Origin: Allochromatium vinosum DSM 180
Lineage (GTDB): Bacteria; Pseudomonadota; Gammaproteobacteria; Chromatiales; Chromatiaceae
DNA: 64,000 nucleotides
Direction of reading: 5' to 3'
Assembly: GCF_000025485.1 (NCBI RefSeq)
Contig: NC_013851.1
Span: 1,155,154 to 1,219,153, forward strand
Each line of letters begins with the position of its first letter. Within the stretch, counting starts at the first letter, position 1. A program made the position numbers and the translations under genes. Positions 26,671 through 35,479 of the stretch are shown here, in pieces. A model generated the notes under the pieces. It worked only from the letters and a program-made list of their open reading frames with translations. It searched no databases and had not been told where the DNA came from.

Positions 26671-28035
26671 TTGAAGACCTCATCCAACTCCAGTGGCGCG
26701 CTCCATCCGCACGGACTGGCTCCACGCATCGGTTTCGTCAGTCTCGGCTGCCCCAAGGCCACGGTCGACTCCGAACGCATCCTCACCCGGCTGCGCGCTG
26801 AGGGCTATCAGCTCCAGCCGACCCACGCCGAGGCCGATCTGGTCATCGTCAACACCTGCGGCTTCATCGATTCGGCGGTCGATGAGTCGCTGGACGCCAT
26901 CGCCGAGGCGCTCGACGAGAACGGGCGGGTGATCGTCACCGGCTGTCTCGGTGCGCGCGCGGAGCTGGTGCGCGAGCGGCATCCCGAGGTGCTGGCCGTC
27001 ACCGGCCCGCACGCGCTGGAAGAGGTGATGGCCGCCGTGCACGCGCATCTGCCGGCCCCGCACGATCCCTTCACCAGTCTCATCCCGCCGCAGGGCGTGC
27101 GGCTGACGCCAAGCCATTACGCTTATCTGAAGATCTCGGAAGGCTGCAACCATCGCTGCCGCTTCTGCATCATCCCCAGTCTGCGCGGCGATCTGGTCAG
27201 TCGCCCGATCGGTGAGATCCTCGACGAGGCCGGCCGTCTGGTCGAATCCGGCGTGCGCGAACTGCTGGTGGTCTCGCAGGACACCAGCGCCTATGGGCTG
27301 GATCTGGGCCATCGCCCCGATTTCTGGGGCGGGCGTCCGCTGCGCACCCACATCACCGAGCTGGCGCGGACTCTGGGCGAACTGCCGGCCTGGATTCGGC
27401 TGCACTATGTCTATCCCTATCCGCACGTCGACGAACTCATCCCGCTGATGGCCGATGGGGTGATCCTGCCCTATCTGGACATGCCGCTCCAGCATGGCAG
27501 CGAGTCGGTGCTGCGTGCGATGCGCCGCCCGGCGGCAACCGAGAAGGTCTTGGACCGTCTGGCCCGCTGGCGTGCCGATTGTCCTGATCTGGTGCTGCGC
27601 AGTACCTTCATCGTCGGCTTTCCGGGCGAAACCGAAGACGATTTCGAACGACTGCTGGACTTTCTGCGCGAGGCGCGGCTCGATCGGGTCGGTTGCTTTC
27701 CGTATTCAGCCGTCGAGGGTGCAGCGGCCAATGAATTGCCGAATCCGGTGCCCGAGGCCGTCAAGCAGGAACGGCTGGAACGCTTCATGGACGTCCAGGC
27801 CGGCATCAGCCGCGAGAAACTGGCCGCGCGCGTCGGTCAGCGGCTCACGGTGCTGGTCGACGCGGTGGAAGAGGACGCCATCATCGCCCGCAGTTACGGC
27901 GACGCCCCCGAGATCGACGGCGAAGTCATCATTGAGGGCGCCTGGGAGATCGATCCGGGCGACTTCATCGAGGTCGTGATCACCGAAGCCGGAGAGCACG
28001 ACCTCTGGGCGCAGCCGGTCGAAGAGGACGACTGA
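26671..28035 (+). CDS. rimO: ribosomal protein S12 methylthiotransferase
   Basis: RimO, a radical SAM enzyme with two 4Fe-4S clusters, methylthiolates Asp88 of ribosomal protein S12. The N-terminal UPF0004 domain begins [18 protein letters not shown], with further cluster cysteines in [10 protein letters not shown] and VTGCLGAR. The radical SAM motif [11 protein letters not shown] has Cys159, Cys163 and Cys166. Then come [35 protein letters not shown] and a C-terminal TRAM domain. Initiation is probably at TTG 26671; the protein is otherwise full length at 454 residues. Confidence 0.95.
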   Translation: MKTSSNSSGALHPHGLAPRIGFVSLGCPKATVDSERILTRLRAEGYQLQPTHAEADLVIVNTCGFIDSAVDESLDAIAEALDENGRVIVTGCLGARAELVRERHPEVLAVTGPHALEEVMAAVHAHLPAPHDPFTSLIPPQGVRLTPSHYAYLKISEGCNHRCRFCIIPSLRGDLVSRPIGEILDEAGRLVESGVRELLVVSQDTSAYGLDLGHRPDFWGGRPLRTHITELARTLGELPAWIRLHYVYPYPHVDELIPLMADGVILPYLDMPLQHGSESVLRAMRRPAATEKVLDRLARWRADCPDLVLRSTFIVGFPGETEDDFERLLDFLREARLDRVGCFPYSAVEGAAANELPNPVPEAVKQERLERFMDVQAGISREKLAARVGQRLTVLVDAVEEDAIIARSYGDAPEIDGEVIIEGAWEIDPGDFIEVVITEAGEHDLWAQPVEEDD

Positions 28036-28047
28036 CCGTGGTCGGAA

Positions 28048-28248
28048 TCAGAACGCCGGCCCGCTCTGTTTGCCGAGCTTCTTGAGGATGATCGCTAGCG
28101 GACAGAAGCCGGTGAAGGCCGACTGGAAGAGGTTGGCACCGACGAAGGCGGTGAACCACAGCCAGTAAGGGCTGACGAAATGGGCCAGCAGCAGTGAGAT
28201 CAGGATGAAGCCGCCGGCGACGGCGAAAACGATGCGTTCGATCGACAT
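28048..28248 (-). CDS. DUF2892 (YgaP-like) small membrane protein
   Basis: The 66-residue inner-membrane protein has two helices ([20 protein letters not shown] and [20 protein letters not shown]) followed by [11 protein letters not shown]. This is the DUF2892 pattern, with a conserved Cys-Pro after the second helix, also found as the membrane part of YgaP rhodanese proteins. Its role is unknown. It converges on rimO with 12 bases between stops. Confidence 0.85.
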   Translation of the reverse strand: MSIERIVFAVAGGFILISLLLAHFVSPYWLWFTAFVGANLFQSAFTGFCPLAIILKKLGKQSGPAF

Positions 28249-28409
28249 GGAATTCTCTACACTTGACAGTGGGATGGATGACGGTCGGATCTTACTGAGT
28301 CGAGGCGGCTTTGTTCAACCGAGTCTGGATTCCAGCCAGGACATTTCACCGTGCACGGACACTCGGCCGTGTGCGCATTCCAGCGCGGGCCGGGTCACGG
28401 GGTAGGGCG

Positions 28410-30041
28410 ATGAAGCACGATGATCTTTCACTGTTGATCGCGGGACTGCGGCACCCGAGCGCCTATCCGCACGAGGCCGACAGCGTCGAGCACATCGAGA
28501 CCCACATCTCGCATGTGCTGCTGGCCGGTGAGTACGCCTACAAGTTCAAGAAACCGCTGGATCTCGGTTTCCTCGACTTCTCGACCCTGGAGCGCCGCCG
28601 CCACGGCTGCGAGGAGGAAGTGCGGCTCAACCGCCGTCTGGCACCGGATCTCTATCTTGGCGTCGTCACGGTCAATGGCTCGCTCGACGCACCGCGCATC
28701 GGCGGTCCGGGGCCGGTTCTGGAGTACGGCGTCTGGATGCGCCGCTTTCCGCAGTCGGCCCTGCTCGACCGACAGCCGGTAACGTCTGAGTTGATGACAC
28801 GGCTGGCCGAGCATATCGCCGAATTTCATGCCGACATCCCCATCGCTGGTCCAAACAGCGGTTTCGGCACGCCCGCGCGGGTGCTCGAACCCATGCTGGA
28901 GAATCTGACCCAGATCCGCGTCCGTCTCGACAGTCCTGAGGATCTGGCGCGCCTGGAGGCGCTCGAGAGCTGGAGCCGCAACCGCTTCGAGGCACTGACT
29001 CCCGTGATCGAGAAGCGCCGCGCCGAGGGGTTCGTGCGCGAGTGTCATGGCGACATGCATCGCGGCAACATCGCGCTCGTCGACGGCCGGATCCGGATTT
29101 TCGACGCCATCGAATTCAATCCCAATCTGCGCTGGATCGACACCGCCAGCGAGATCGCCTTTCTCATCATGGACCTGGAGCAGGAGGGCGAGCGCGGCGC
29201 GGCTCAGCGTTTCCTCAACCGTTATCTGGAACGCAGCGGGGATTATGGCGCTCTGGCCATGCTCGACTTCTACAAGGTCTATCGCGCTCTGGTGCGGGCC
29301 AAGGTGCTGGCGATCCGATGGGGACAAGACGATCCGCCGTTCGCTGAAGCACAGGCCCTGCGCGACGACTTCGCACGCTATCTGGAACTGGCCCAGTCCT
29401 ACACCTGGGCACGCCGCCGGCATCTGCTGATCGCCTGCGGCCTGCCGGGATCGGGCAAGAGCCGGTTGTCGAGTCGACTGCGCGAGGCGTTGCCGATGAT
29501 CCATCTGCGCTCGGACATCGAGCGCAAACGGCTGTTCGGGTTGGGCGAGCTGGCGCGAACCGCCAGCAGCATCGATCGCGGTATCTATTTTCCGCGCGCG
29601 ACCGACTGGACCTATGAGCGTCTGCATCGTCTGGCCGACGGTATCCTGGCCAGCGGCTACGACGTACTGGTCGACGCGACCTTCATCGCTCGCCAACGAC
29701 GTGAGCGCTTCGCAGCGCTGGCGCGCCGGCATCGGGCCGGATTTGCGATCCTGGCACTGGAGGCGCCGCTGGAGGTGCTGCGCGAACGGGTGATGCGACG
29801 CCTCGCGCAGGGGGCCGATGTCTCCGAGGCCGATCTCTCGGTGCTGGAGTGCCAGCACGCGAGCCGCCAGCCATTGAGCGAGCTGGAACACAGACGCGCG
29901 CTCGTCATCGATACCAGTCGCGACAACGCCTTCTCAGAGATCCTCGCTCGTCTGCGCACCTTGCTCGATGCGGATTCGACACCCGATGTTGATGCATTGA
30001 CCGCCGCTCCCGACCAGGATCGGTGCCAGCGTTCGCTGTGA
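28410..30041 (+). CDS. bifunctional APH-like phosphotransferase / P-loop kinase fusion
   Basis: The 543-residue fusion has an N-terminal aminoglycoside-phosphotransferase-like domain (about 1-320) with KFKKPLDLGFLDFSTLERR, the catalytic loop ECHGDMHRGNIALVD and IRIFDAIEFNPNLRW (metal Asp). A C-terminal P-loop kinase domain (about 345-515) follows, with Walker A ACGLPGSGKSRLSSRL, LRSDIERKRLFG and VLVDATFIARQRRERF. Both halves keep their catalytic residues. Family members are common in proteobacteria but their substrate is unknown. I take ATG 28410; the frame is open 99 bases further without homology. Confidence 0.88.
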   Translation: MKHDDLSLLIAGLRHPSAYPHEADSVEHIETHISHVLLAGEYAYKFKKPLDLGFLDFSTLERRRHGCEEEVRLNRRLAPDLYLGVVTVNGSLDAPRIGGPGPVLEYGVWMRRFPQSALLDRQPVTSELMTRLAEHIAEFHADIPIAGPNSGFGTPARVLEPMLENLTQIRVRLDSPEDLARLEALESWSRNRFEALTPVIEKRRAEGFVRECHGDMHRGNIALVDGRIRIFDAIEFNPNLRWIDTASEIAFLIMDLEQEGERGAAQRFLNRYLERSGDYGALAMLDFYKVYRALVRAKVLAIRWGQDDPPFAEAQALRDDFARYLELAQSYTWARRRHLLIACGLPGSGKSRLSSRLREALPMIHLRSDIERKRLFGLGELARTASSIDRGIYFPRATDWTYERLHRLADGILASGYDVLVDATFIARQRRERFAALARRHRAGFAILALEAPLEVLRERVMRRLAQGADVSEADLSVLECQHASRQPLSELEHRRALVIDTSRDNAFSEILARLRTLLDADSTPDVDALTAAPDQDRCQRSL

Positions 30042-30142
30042 GTCGCCTTTGCGTGTCTCCGAGACCCTGGTGTGGTGGCCCGCAAGCCGTCACAATAGCA
30101 CTCAATCCCCAATGGACTGATCCTGCGATCGGCGAGTGAACG

Positions 30143-31444
30143 ATGTCAGACACCTTTCTCGGTATACAGCCGATCTTCGACCGCGAACGACGCATCGTGG
30201 CCTATGAGTTGCTGTTTCGCAGCGCGGCCGCCGCACAGGCGTTCGACCACGGTTCGATCGACCCCGATCAGGCGACCTCGCAGGTCATCCTCAATGCTTT
30301 CATCGACATCGGTGTCGAGCATCTGGGAGACGACAAGCTGCTGTTCCTGAATCTGACCGAAGGCTTGCTGGCGAGCGAACTCATCCAGGCGCTACCGCCA
30401 GAGCGTGTGGTGCTGGAGATCCTGGAGACGGTGCGGATCACGCCCGATCTGGTCGAGTCGGCCAGACGGCTGGTGGAGCAGGGCTTTACCCTGGCGCTCG
30501 ATGATTTCATTTACACGCCCGAGTGGGAGCCGCTGCTCGCTCTGGCGCACATCGTCAAATTCGACGTACTCGATGACGACCATGCGGCGATCGCGGCCAA
30601 GATCGCCTCACTGCCGGCCGGGTATCGGCCGCGTCTGCTGGCCGAGAAGATCGAGACCCAGCAGCAGTTCCAGGATTGTCTCGGATTGGGCTTCGACCTC
30701 TTTCAGGGGTATCACCTCGCCCGACCCGAGGTGCTATCCGGCAAGCGGCCGCCGGCCAATTGCCTGCAAGCCTTGCGGCTGCTGGCACGTTTGCAGGACG
30801 AGACCATCAGTCTGCAAGAGGTCGAGCGCATCGTCAGTCAGGACGTCACCCTGAGCTATCGTCTGCTGCGCTTCATCGGCAATGCGGCGATCTCTCAGGG
30901 GCGGCCCATTCAGACCCTGATGCAGGCCATCACACTCGTCGGTCTGCGCACCGTGCGTCAGTGGGCGGCGCTCCTGGCCCTGGGCGCCCTGGATCTGGGC
31001 AATCCCTATAGCTTCACGCGCTCGCTGACCTATGCGCGCTTCTGTCAGATCGTCGGTGAACGTCACTTCAATGCCGAGAAAGACGCCCTCTTCACCGTGG
31101 GTCTCTTTTCCAATCTCGACGAGATTCTGTTGATTCCCTTGCGCGAAGCCCTGGAGCACCTGCCGCTCGATGCGCGTATCAAGCAAGCCATTCTCAAGCA
31201 CGAGGGCTTTCTCGGCGACGTGCTGGCGAAGGCCCAGCGATTCGAGGACGGCGATCGCACGGCCGAGGTGTCACTGCCAGGCCTGGGAGCCGAAACGCTC
31301 GCCATCTATTTTCTCGAAGCCTTTGCCTGGGCGCGCGATCTTCAGCGGCAGGTCGAGTCGAGCGATCGCGGCTCGCGCCCCCGGAGTCATCACGAATCGC
31401 GCAACGACCTCAGATCACAAGCACGACCACGCCGCCTAACATGA
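30143..31444 (+). CDS. EAL-HDOD signalling protein (YuxH/CdgJ type)
   Basis: Residues about 1-200 are a degenerate EAL domain: YELLFRSA keeps the first Glu, and LALDDFIY and KFDVLDDD are present, but the usual DDFGTG is lost, so phosphodiesterase activity is doubtful. Residues about 205-400 form an HDOD domain (LQALRLLARLQDET, then VTLSYRLLRFIGNAAI). Such proteins bind partners or nucleotides and control motility and biofilm formation. The basic C-terminal tail overlaps the convergent EamA gene by 35 bases. Confidence 0.9.
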   Translation: MSDTFLGIQPIFDRERRIVAYELLFRSAAAAQAFDHGSIDPDQATSQVILNAFIDIGVEHLGDDKLLFLNLTEGLLASELIQALPPERVVLEILETVRITPDLVESARRLVEQGFTLALDDFIYTPEWEPLLALAHIVKFDVLDDDHAAIAAKIASLPAGYRPRLLAEKIETQQQFQDCLGLGFDLFQGYHLARPEVLSGKRPPANCLQALRLLARLQDETISLQEVERIVSQDVTLSYRLLRFIGNAAISQGRPIQTLMQAITLVGLRTVRQWAALLALGALDLGNPYSFTRSLTYARFCQIVGERHFNAEKDALFTVGLFSNLDEILLIPLREALEHLPLDARIKQAILKHEGFLGDVLAKAQRFEDGDRTAEVSLPGLGAETLAIYFLEAFAWARDLQRQVESSDRGSRPRSHHESRNDLRSQARPRRLT

Positions 31445-32285
31445 GCACTCCGGCCGGTAGCCGTGCGGCGATTCCGGGTTCGCGAAAGACCAGTGCGCCA
31501 TAGAGGATGCCGAACAGCAGGCTGGTGCGCTTGACGGCGATCATGTAGGCGACCTCGACTTTCTGGATCGCCAGGAAGTGAGTGAAGACCATGATTCCGA
31601 GCAGCCCGCCGACCGTCAGCACCGCCCAGGGACGGCGGGCGAGTCGAACCAATCGCCCCGGACGCGGCAGGACGATCACCAGGGCGACCGCCATCCCCAG
31701 TAGCGCGAAATAGAAGGCGCCGAAGGTCTCGGGCGGCAGATAGCGCATTGCGCCCTTGCCCAGGGTCGCCGTGAGCGCATAGAGCGCGGCCACGGCGAGC
31801 ATCATCCGTGATCCGGGTTCATCGAGAATGGCCACGAAGGGTGCGATCCAGCCGCGCCAGTTGCGCCGATGGGCATGGGCGCTGTTGAGCAGCCAGGCTC
31901 CGGCGACGACCAGCAGGATACCCAGGACGCCGCGCGCCGAGACCTGCTCACCGAGCAGCAGCCAGGCCACGCCGATCACGAACACCGGGGTGAAGGCCAG
32001 ATAGGGCAGGGTGAGCGAGAGCGGATGGTCGCGGATCGCCGCCACATAGAGCCACATGGCGGCCATCTCCAGCGGCAGCATGACCGCCATCCAGCCCCAG
32101 AAGGCCCAGGGCAGTTCGGTGAGCGGCGGCATCCCGATCAGCAGAGGCGTCATCAGCAGTCCTGGAAGGCAGAAGCGTACCACCAGCAGTTCGCTGGCCG
32201 TGAAATCGCGCAGCCAGGCCTTGGCCGCCGCGTCGGCGCTGGCCAGGGTGAAGGCGCAGATCAGCGCCAGCGCGATCCAGCTCAT
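31410..32285 (-). CDS. EamA/DMT-family transporter
   Basis: This 291-residue inner-membrane protein has ten predicted helices in two EamA repeats. The first begins WIALALICAFTLASADAAAK and includes LSLTLPYLAFTPVFVIGVAW. The second covers about 155-290 and includes YALTATLGKGAMRYLPPETF and VAYMIAVKRTSLLFGILYGA. It belongs to the drug/metabolite transporter superfamily; the substrate is unknown. The start overlaps the dusA stop by four bases, so the two minus-strand genes are coupled. Confidence 0.9.
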   Translation of the reverse strand: MSWIALALICAFTLASADAAAKAWLRDFTASELLVVRFCLPGLLMTPLLIGMPPLTELPWAFWGWMAVMLPLEMAAMWLYVAAIRDHPLSLTLPYLAFTPVFVIGVAWLLLGEQVSARGVLGILLVVAGAWLLNSAHAHRRNWRGWIAPFVAILDEPGSRMMLAVAALYALTATLGKGAMRYLPPETFGAFYFALLGMAVALVIVLPRPGRLVRLARRPWAVLTVGGLLGIMVFTHFLAIQKVEVAYMIAVKRTSLLFGILYGALVFREPGIAARLPAGVLMLGGVVVLVI

Positions 32286-33286
32286 GGACGCGCGTGGTTG
32301 TCGAACCCGAGTACCTCGACCCCGGCGCCCGGTCGGTGGGCCTGTTCGCTGATGCGCCGCCGCCAGGCACGCGCGCCCGGCTGGCCCTGGAAGAGCCCGA
32401 GCAGATGGCGGCTCATGGCGTTCAGCGGCACGCCGGCGGCGAGCTGACGCTCGGCGTAAGGGATGAAGGCTTCGAGCACCTGCCGGCGTGTCGGCGCCGG
32501 ATGCGTGTCGCCGAAGACACGCCGGTCGGCTTCGGCCAGGATCCAGGGATTGTGATAGGCCGCGCGCCCGATCATGACCCCATCGAGATCGCTCAGGAAA
32601 TCGACGGCTGCGTCCAGGGTCTCGATGCCGCCGTTGATGACGATCGGGAGCTGCGGGAAGTCGCGTTTGAGATCGCGCACGATCTCATAGCGCAGGGGCG
32701 GGATGTCGCGATTCTCCTTGGGACTCAGGCCCTTGAGCCAGGCCTTGCGGGCGTGGACGATTATGGCATCGCAACCGGCCTCGCTCAGCCGGCCGACGAA
32801 ATCGACGAGTTCGGCATAGCTGTCGCGCTCGTCGATACCGATCCGGTGCTTGACCGTCACCGGCACCCGCACCGCCGCGCGCATCGCCGTCACGCATTCG
32901 GCCACCAGCACCGGCTCAGCCATGAGACAGGCGCCGAAGCGTCCGTTCTGCACACGGTCGGACGGGCAGCCGACGTTCAGGTTGATCTCGTCATAGCCCC
33001 ACTCCTCGGCCATGCGCGCACAGCGCGCCAGATCCTCGGAGTCGGAGCCGCCGAGTTGGAGCGCCACCGGATGCTCGGCCGGGTCATAGCGCAGAAAACG
33101 CTCCCGATCGCCGTGGATCAGCGCGCCCGTGGTGATCATCTCGGTATAGAGCAGGGTGTGGCGGCTGATCAGACGCAGGAAGTAGCGACAGTGTCTGTCG
33201 GTCCAGTCCAACATCGGGGCAACGGATAGGCGTCGGTTGTGTTGCAGTGCGAGCCGTCGTGCGGAGCTGTCTGTCGTCGGAGGCAT
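32282..33286 (-). CDS. dusA: tRNA-dihydrouridine(20/20a) synthase
   Basis: This FMN enzyme reduces uridine 20/20a in the tRNA D-loop. It shows LSVAPMLDWTDRHCRYFLRL, EMITTGALIHGD, VALQLGGSDSEDLARCA, YDEINLNVGCPSDRVQNGRF (catalytic Cys in NVGCPS), VTVKHRIGIDERDSYAEL, VHARKAWLKGLSPKENRDIP, and VINGGIETLDAAV and VMIGRAAYHNPW at the FMN phosphate site. The DusA-specific KGLSPKENR loop separates it from DusB/C. I start at ATG 33286 (334 residues); the frame is open to a TTG at 33352. It is downstream of the LTA-synthase-like gene and coupled to the EamA gene. Confidence 0.95.
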   Translation of the reverse strand: MPPTTDSSARRLALQHNRRLSVAPMLDWTDRHCRYFLRLISRHTLLYTEMITTGALIHGDRERFLRYDPAEHPVALQLGGSDSEDLARCARMAEEWGYDEINLNVGCPSDRVQNGRFGACLMAEPVLVAECVTAMRAAVRVPVTVKHRIGIDERDSYAELVDFVGRLSEAGCDAIIVHARKAWLKGLSPKENRDIPPLRYEIVRDLKRDFPQLPIVINGGIETLDAAVDFLSDLDGVMIGRAAYHNPWILAEADRRVFGDTHPAPTRRQVLEAFIPYAERQLAAGVPLNAMSRHLLGLFQGQPGARAWRRRISEQAHRPGAGVEVLGFDNHARP

Positions 33287-33348
33287 GAGCGTGTCGGGAA
33301 TGATGGAGGCCGGGCCGGATAAGCTGACTCCATCATACCGAAAAAGGC

Positions 33349-35247
33349 TCAAAGCGGCGTTTGCGGACCAGTCTGAACATCAGCGGCGCGCAGGCGTCGG
33401 CTGGGTAGATGCAAGTCGAGCAAGGCATGCTGCTCACCGCTGAAGAGATCGGTACGCAGGGTCTCGACGGCCTGGAGCCAGTGCGCCGAGTCGGCACATG
33501 AATCAGCGTCGGTCTCGGCACCGCGACAGACCCGAGCCGCGTTCGCGCCATCCTCGACGACGAAGTGAACGCCCGGCAGCGGGCGGATGCGCCCGAACGC
33601 GCCGGTTTGCGCCGCGAGCCTGAGGATACTCGGTCGCTGGTCACCGAGCCGGTCGAGCAGCAGCGCCGGCAACTGGTAGGCCGGCACGTCGCCGACCGCA
33701 ACCGGCCCGCGCCGACCGTCGATCAGGATGAGCGGCGTCTCGACCAGGGTGCGGAACATGGGGTCGGTGAGCGCACCGCGCTGCCTGGCCAGCAGACCGG
33801 ATTCGGCATAGCCGCCGAAGTTCGGCGTCAGCGCCGGCAGATGGTCGCCGAAGAGCACGATCAGGCCGTCCGGGTCGGCCGCGCGCAGCTCGCGCAGAAA
33901 AGCCATGAGCTCGCGCGACTTGTAATAGAGCGTATTGGCATAGGCGGCGACGACCTCGTGCCCCTTGGCGGCCGTGATGACCGCCGGGCGGCGCTCATTG
34001 AGCGGGTAGGGCAGATGGCCGAAGTAGGTCAGCAGATAATCGAACACCGGACGCGGCCCGCCGAGCGCCGGCCCGAGCCGCTCCATGACCTGCCGGTAGA
34101 GCGAGGCGTCGCCGAGAAAGGCCTGATTCATGTCGTCGAGCGCGAAGTCGCGATCGGTCCAGTAGGTCTCGAAGCCGAGGCGCCGATAGGCGTTGACCCG
34201 GTTCCAGAAGGACGCCGCGTTCGGATGCGAGGCGAGACTGTGGTAGCCGGCCTCGCCCAGATGCGCGGGCAGACAGGGCACGTCGCGCTTGAGTCCGGTC
34301 TCGAAGAAGACGTTGTCGGCCGTCACCGGGAATCCGCACAGGATCTCGAACTCGGTGTTGGCCGTGTAACCGCCGAACACAGGCGCGAGCAGGTGTGAGT
34401 GTCCGGCCTGCGCCCAGAGTCGACGGAACTCCGGATCGAGCGGATCGGCCGAGAGCCTGGAGGCGGTCAGCGCCATCGGATCCCAGAAGGACTCCAGGAC
34501 GATCATGTGCAGATTGCGCTTGGGTTGCGCAAAGACGGTGCCAGCGGTGTTCTGCGTGACCTGGATGAATTCGCCGGCCCGCTCGCCCGCCACCAGCCGT
34601 AGCGCCTGCTCGACCTGCGGGGCCGTCGGCGGCGGAACGCGCCGCGCCAGCGCGCGTGAGGTCTCCTGGAGCAGGTGGATCGGCAGGCCGCGTGACTGAT
34701 AGTTCGCCGGCTGGTTCCAGACCGAATGCCCGAAGTGCTGGTCCATCACCCGCACCAGATCGGCCGGAAAGCTGGCGACCAGTCCGACGGCCGCGCCGAT
34801 GAACGCCAGATTGGCCCAGGTCCAGCGACGTTTCCAATCGATCGACCAGACGAGCAGCAGGGTCGGCACGGCCACCAGCAACACGGCCCCGACCAGCGAC
34901 CAGCCGTCGAGCAGCAGGAACATGTTGCGCGCCGCCGCGAAGTCGTCCGGCATCACGGGCGCGCCCAGGGTCGAGAGCTTCATGGCGTTGCCGAAGGTCA
35001 GAACGCCGAAGACGGCCGTGGCGGCGATCATGAAGCGTGTCAGGGAGCGGGCCATCGCGAACAGCACCGCGCCGAGCAGCAGATGGGCGGCGAGATCGCG
35101 GGTGTAGGCCGAGTCCCAGGGTTCGACCTGGAGGAAGTGGCCGCCGGCCCGGATGGCCAGCCAGTGCCAGACGAGCACGAACAGTAGAGCGGCGCACCAG
35201 GCGAGTGGGCGCGAGTGGGCGCGAACGAACGAGAACACCGATTTCAT
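33349..35247 (-). CDS. LTA synthase-like membrane phosphotransferase (sulfatase fold)
   Basis: The N-terminus has five hydrophobic helices (from PLAWCAALLFVLVWHWLAI to FIGAAVGLVASFPADLV). A periplasmic alkaline-phosphatase/sulfatase-fold domain follows. It has the metal Glu in MIVLESFWDPM, the catalytic Thr in FGGYTANTEFEILCGFPV, LASHPNAASFWNRV, and metal ligands in LIVLFGDHLPAL. Family members move phosphoglycerol or phosphoethanolamine from lipids to glycans. In a Gram-negative this suggests OpgB-like or envelope-glycan modification. The start is ATG 35247 without Shine-Dalgarno; a TTG at 35280 is possible. An 11-bp direct repeat lies about 60 bases upstream. Confidence 0.85.
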   Translation of the reverse strand: MKSVFSFVRAHSRPLAWCAALLFVLVWHWLAIRAGGHFLQVEPWDSAYTRDLAAHLLLGAVLFAMARSLTRFMIAATAVFGVLTFGNAMKLSTLGAPVMPDDFAAARNMFLLLDGWSLVGAVLLVAVPTLLLVWSIDWKRRWTWANLAFIGAAVGLVASFPADLVRVMDQHFGHSVWNQPANYQSRGLPIHLLQETSRALARRVPPPTAPQVEQALRLVAGERAGEFIQVTQNTAGTVFAQPKRNLHMIVLESFWDPMALTASRLSADPLDPEFRRLWAQAGHSHLLAPVFGGYTANTEFEILCGFPVTADNVFFETGLKRDVPCLPAHLGEAGYHSLASHPNAASFWNRVNAYRRLGFETYWTDRDFALDDMNQAFLGDASLYRQVMERLGPALGGPRPVFDYLLTYFGHLPYPLNERRPAVITAAKGHEVVAAYANTLYYKSRELMAFLRELRAADPDGLIVLFGDHLPALTPNFGGYAESGLLARQRGALTDPMFRTLVETPLILIDGRRGPVAVGDVPAYQLPALLLDRLGDQRPSILRLAAQTGAFGRIRPLPGVHFVVEDGANAARVCRGAETDADSCADSAHWLQAVETLRTDLFSGEQHALLDLHLPSRRLRAADVQTGPQTPL

Positions 35248-35306
35248 GGAGTGGAAGTCCGGCAGAGAGAGGGGCAACAAAGGCCTGTATTCACTCGAAA
35301 TCCTAG

Positions 35307-35339
35307 CGAATCTTAACCAGGTTGTCTTCGAATCTTAAC
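35307..35339 (-). repeat. 11-bp direct repeat pair, candidate response-regulator site
   Basis: CGAATCTTAAC occurs at 35307-35317 and again at 35329-35339 (GTTAAGATTCG on the minus strand), with starts 22 bases apart, two helical turns. It lies in an AT-rich patch of the divergent gap between the LTA-synthase-like gene and the BLUF/GGDEF/EAL gene. That geometry fits an OmpR/PhoB-type regulator. A TATAAT at 35397-35402 on the + strand lacks a convincing -35. The gap also holds two short leader hairpins (35423-35441 and 35440-35459). Confidence 0.45.
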
Positions 35340-35479
35340 GAAATCGACATTTTTCCATAATAGACACACTGGCGAACCAGACGCGGCCAAGTTGCCTATA
35401 ATCCCCTCCTGGTACTTCTTCACCTCGACAACGCTTCGAGGCCAGAGCCGACCCTGGCCGCGCCCTGCCTGGACGATCC

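Noticed and set aside
35397-35402. Perfect TATAAT upstream of the BLUF/GGDEF/EAL gene
   Set aside because: No acceptable -35 lies 16-18 bases upstream (GAACCA region), so I do not call a promoter, though it may be an extended or activator-dependent site.
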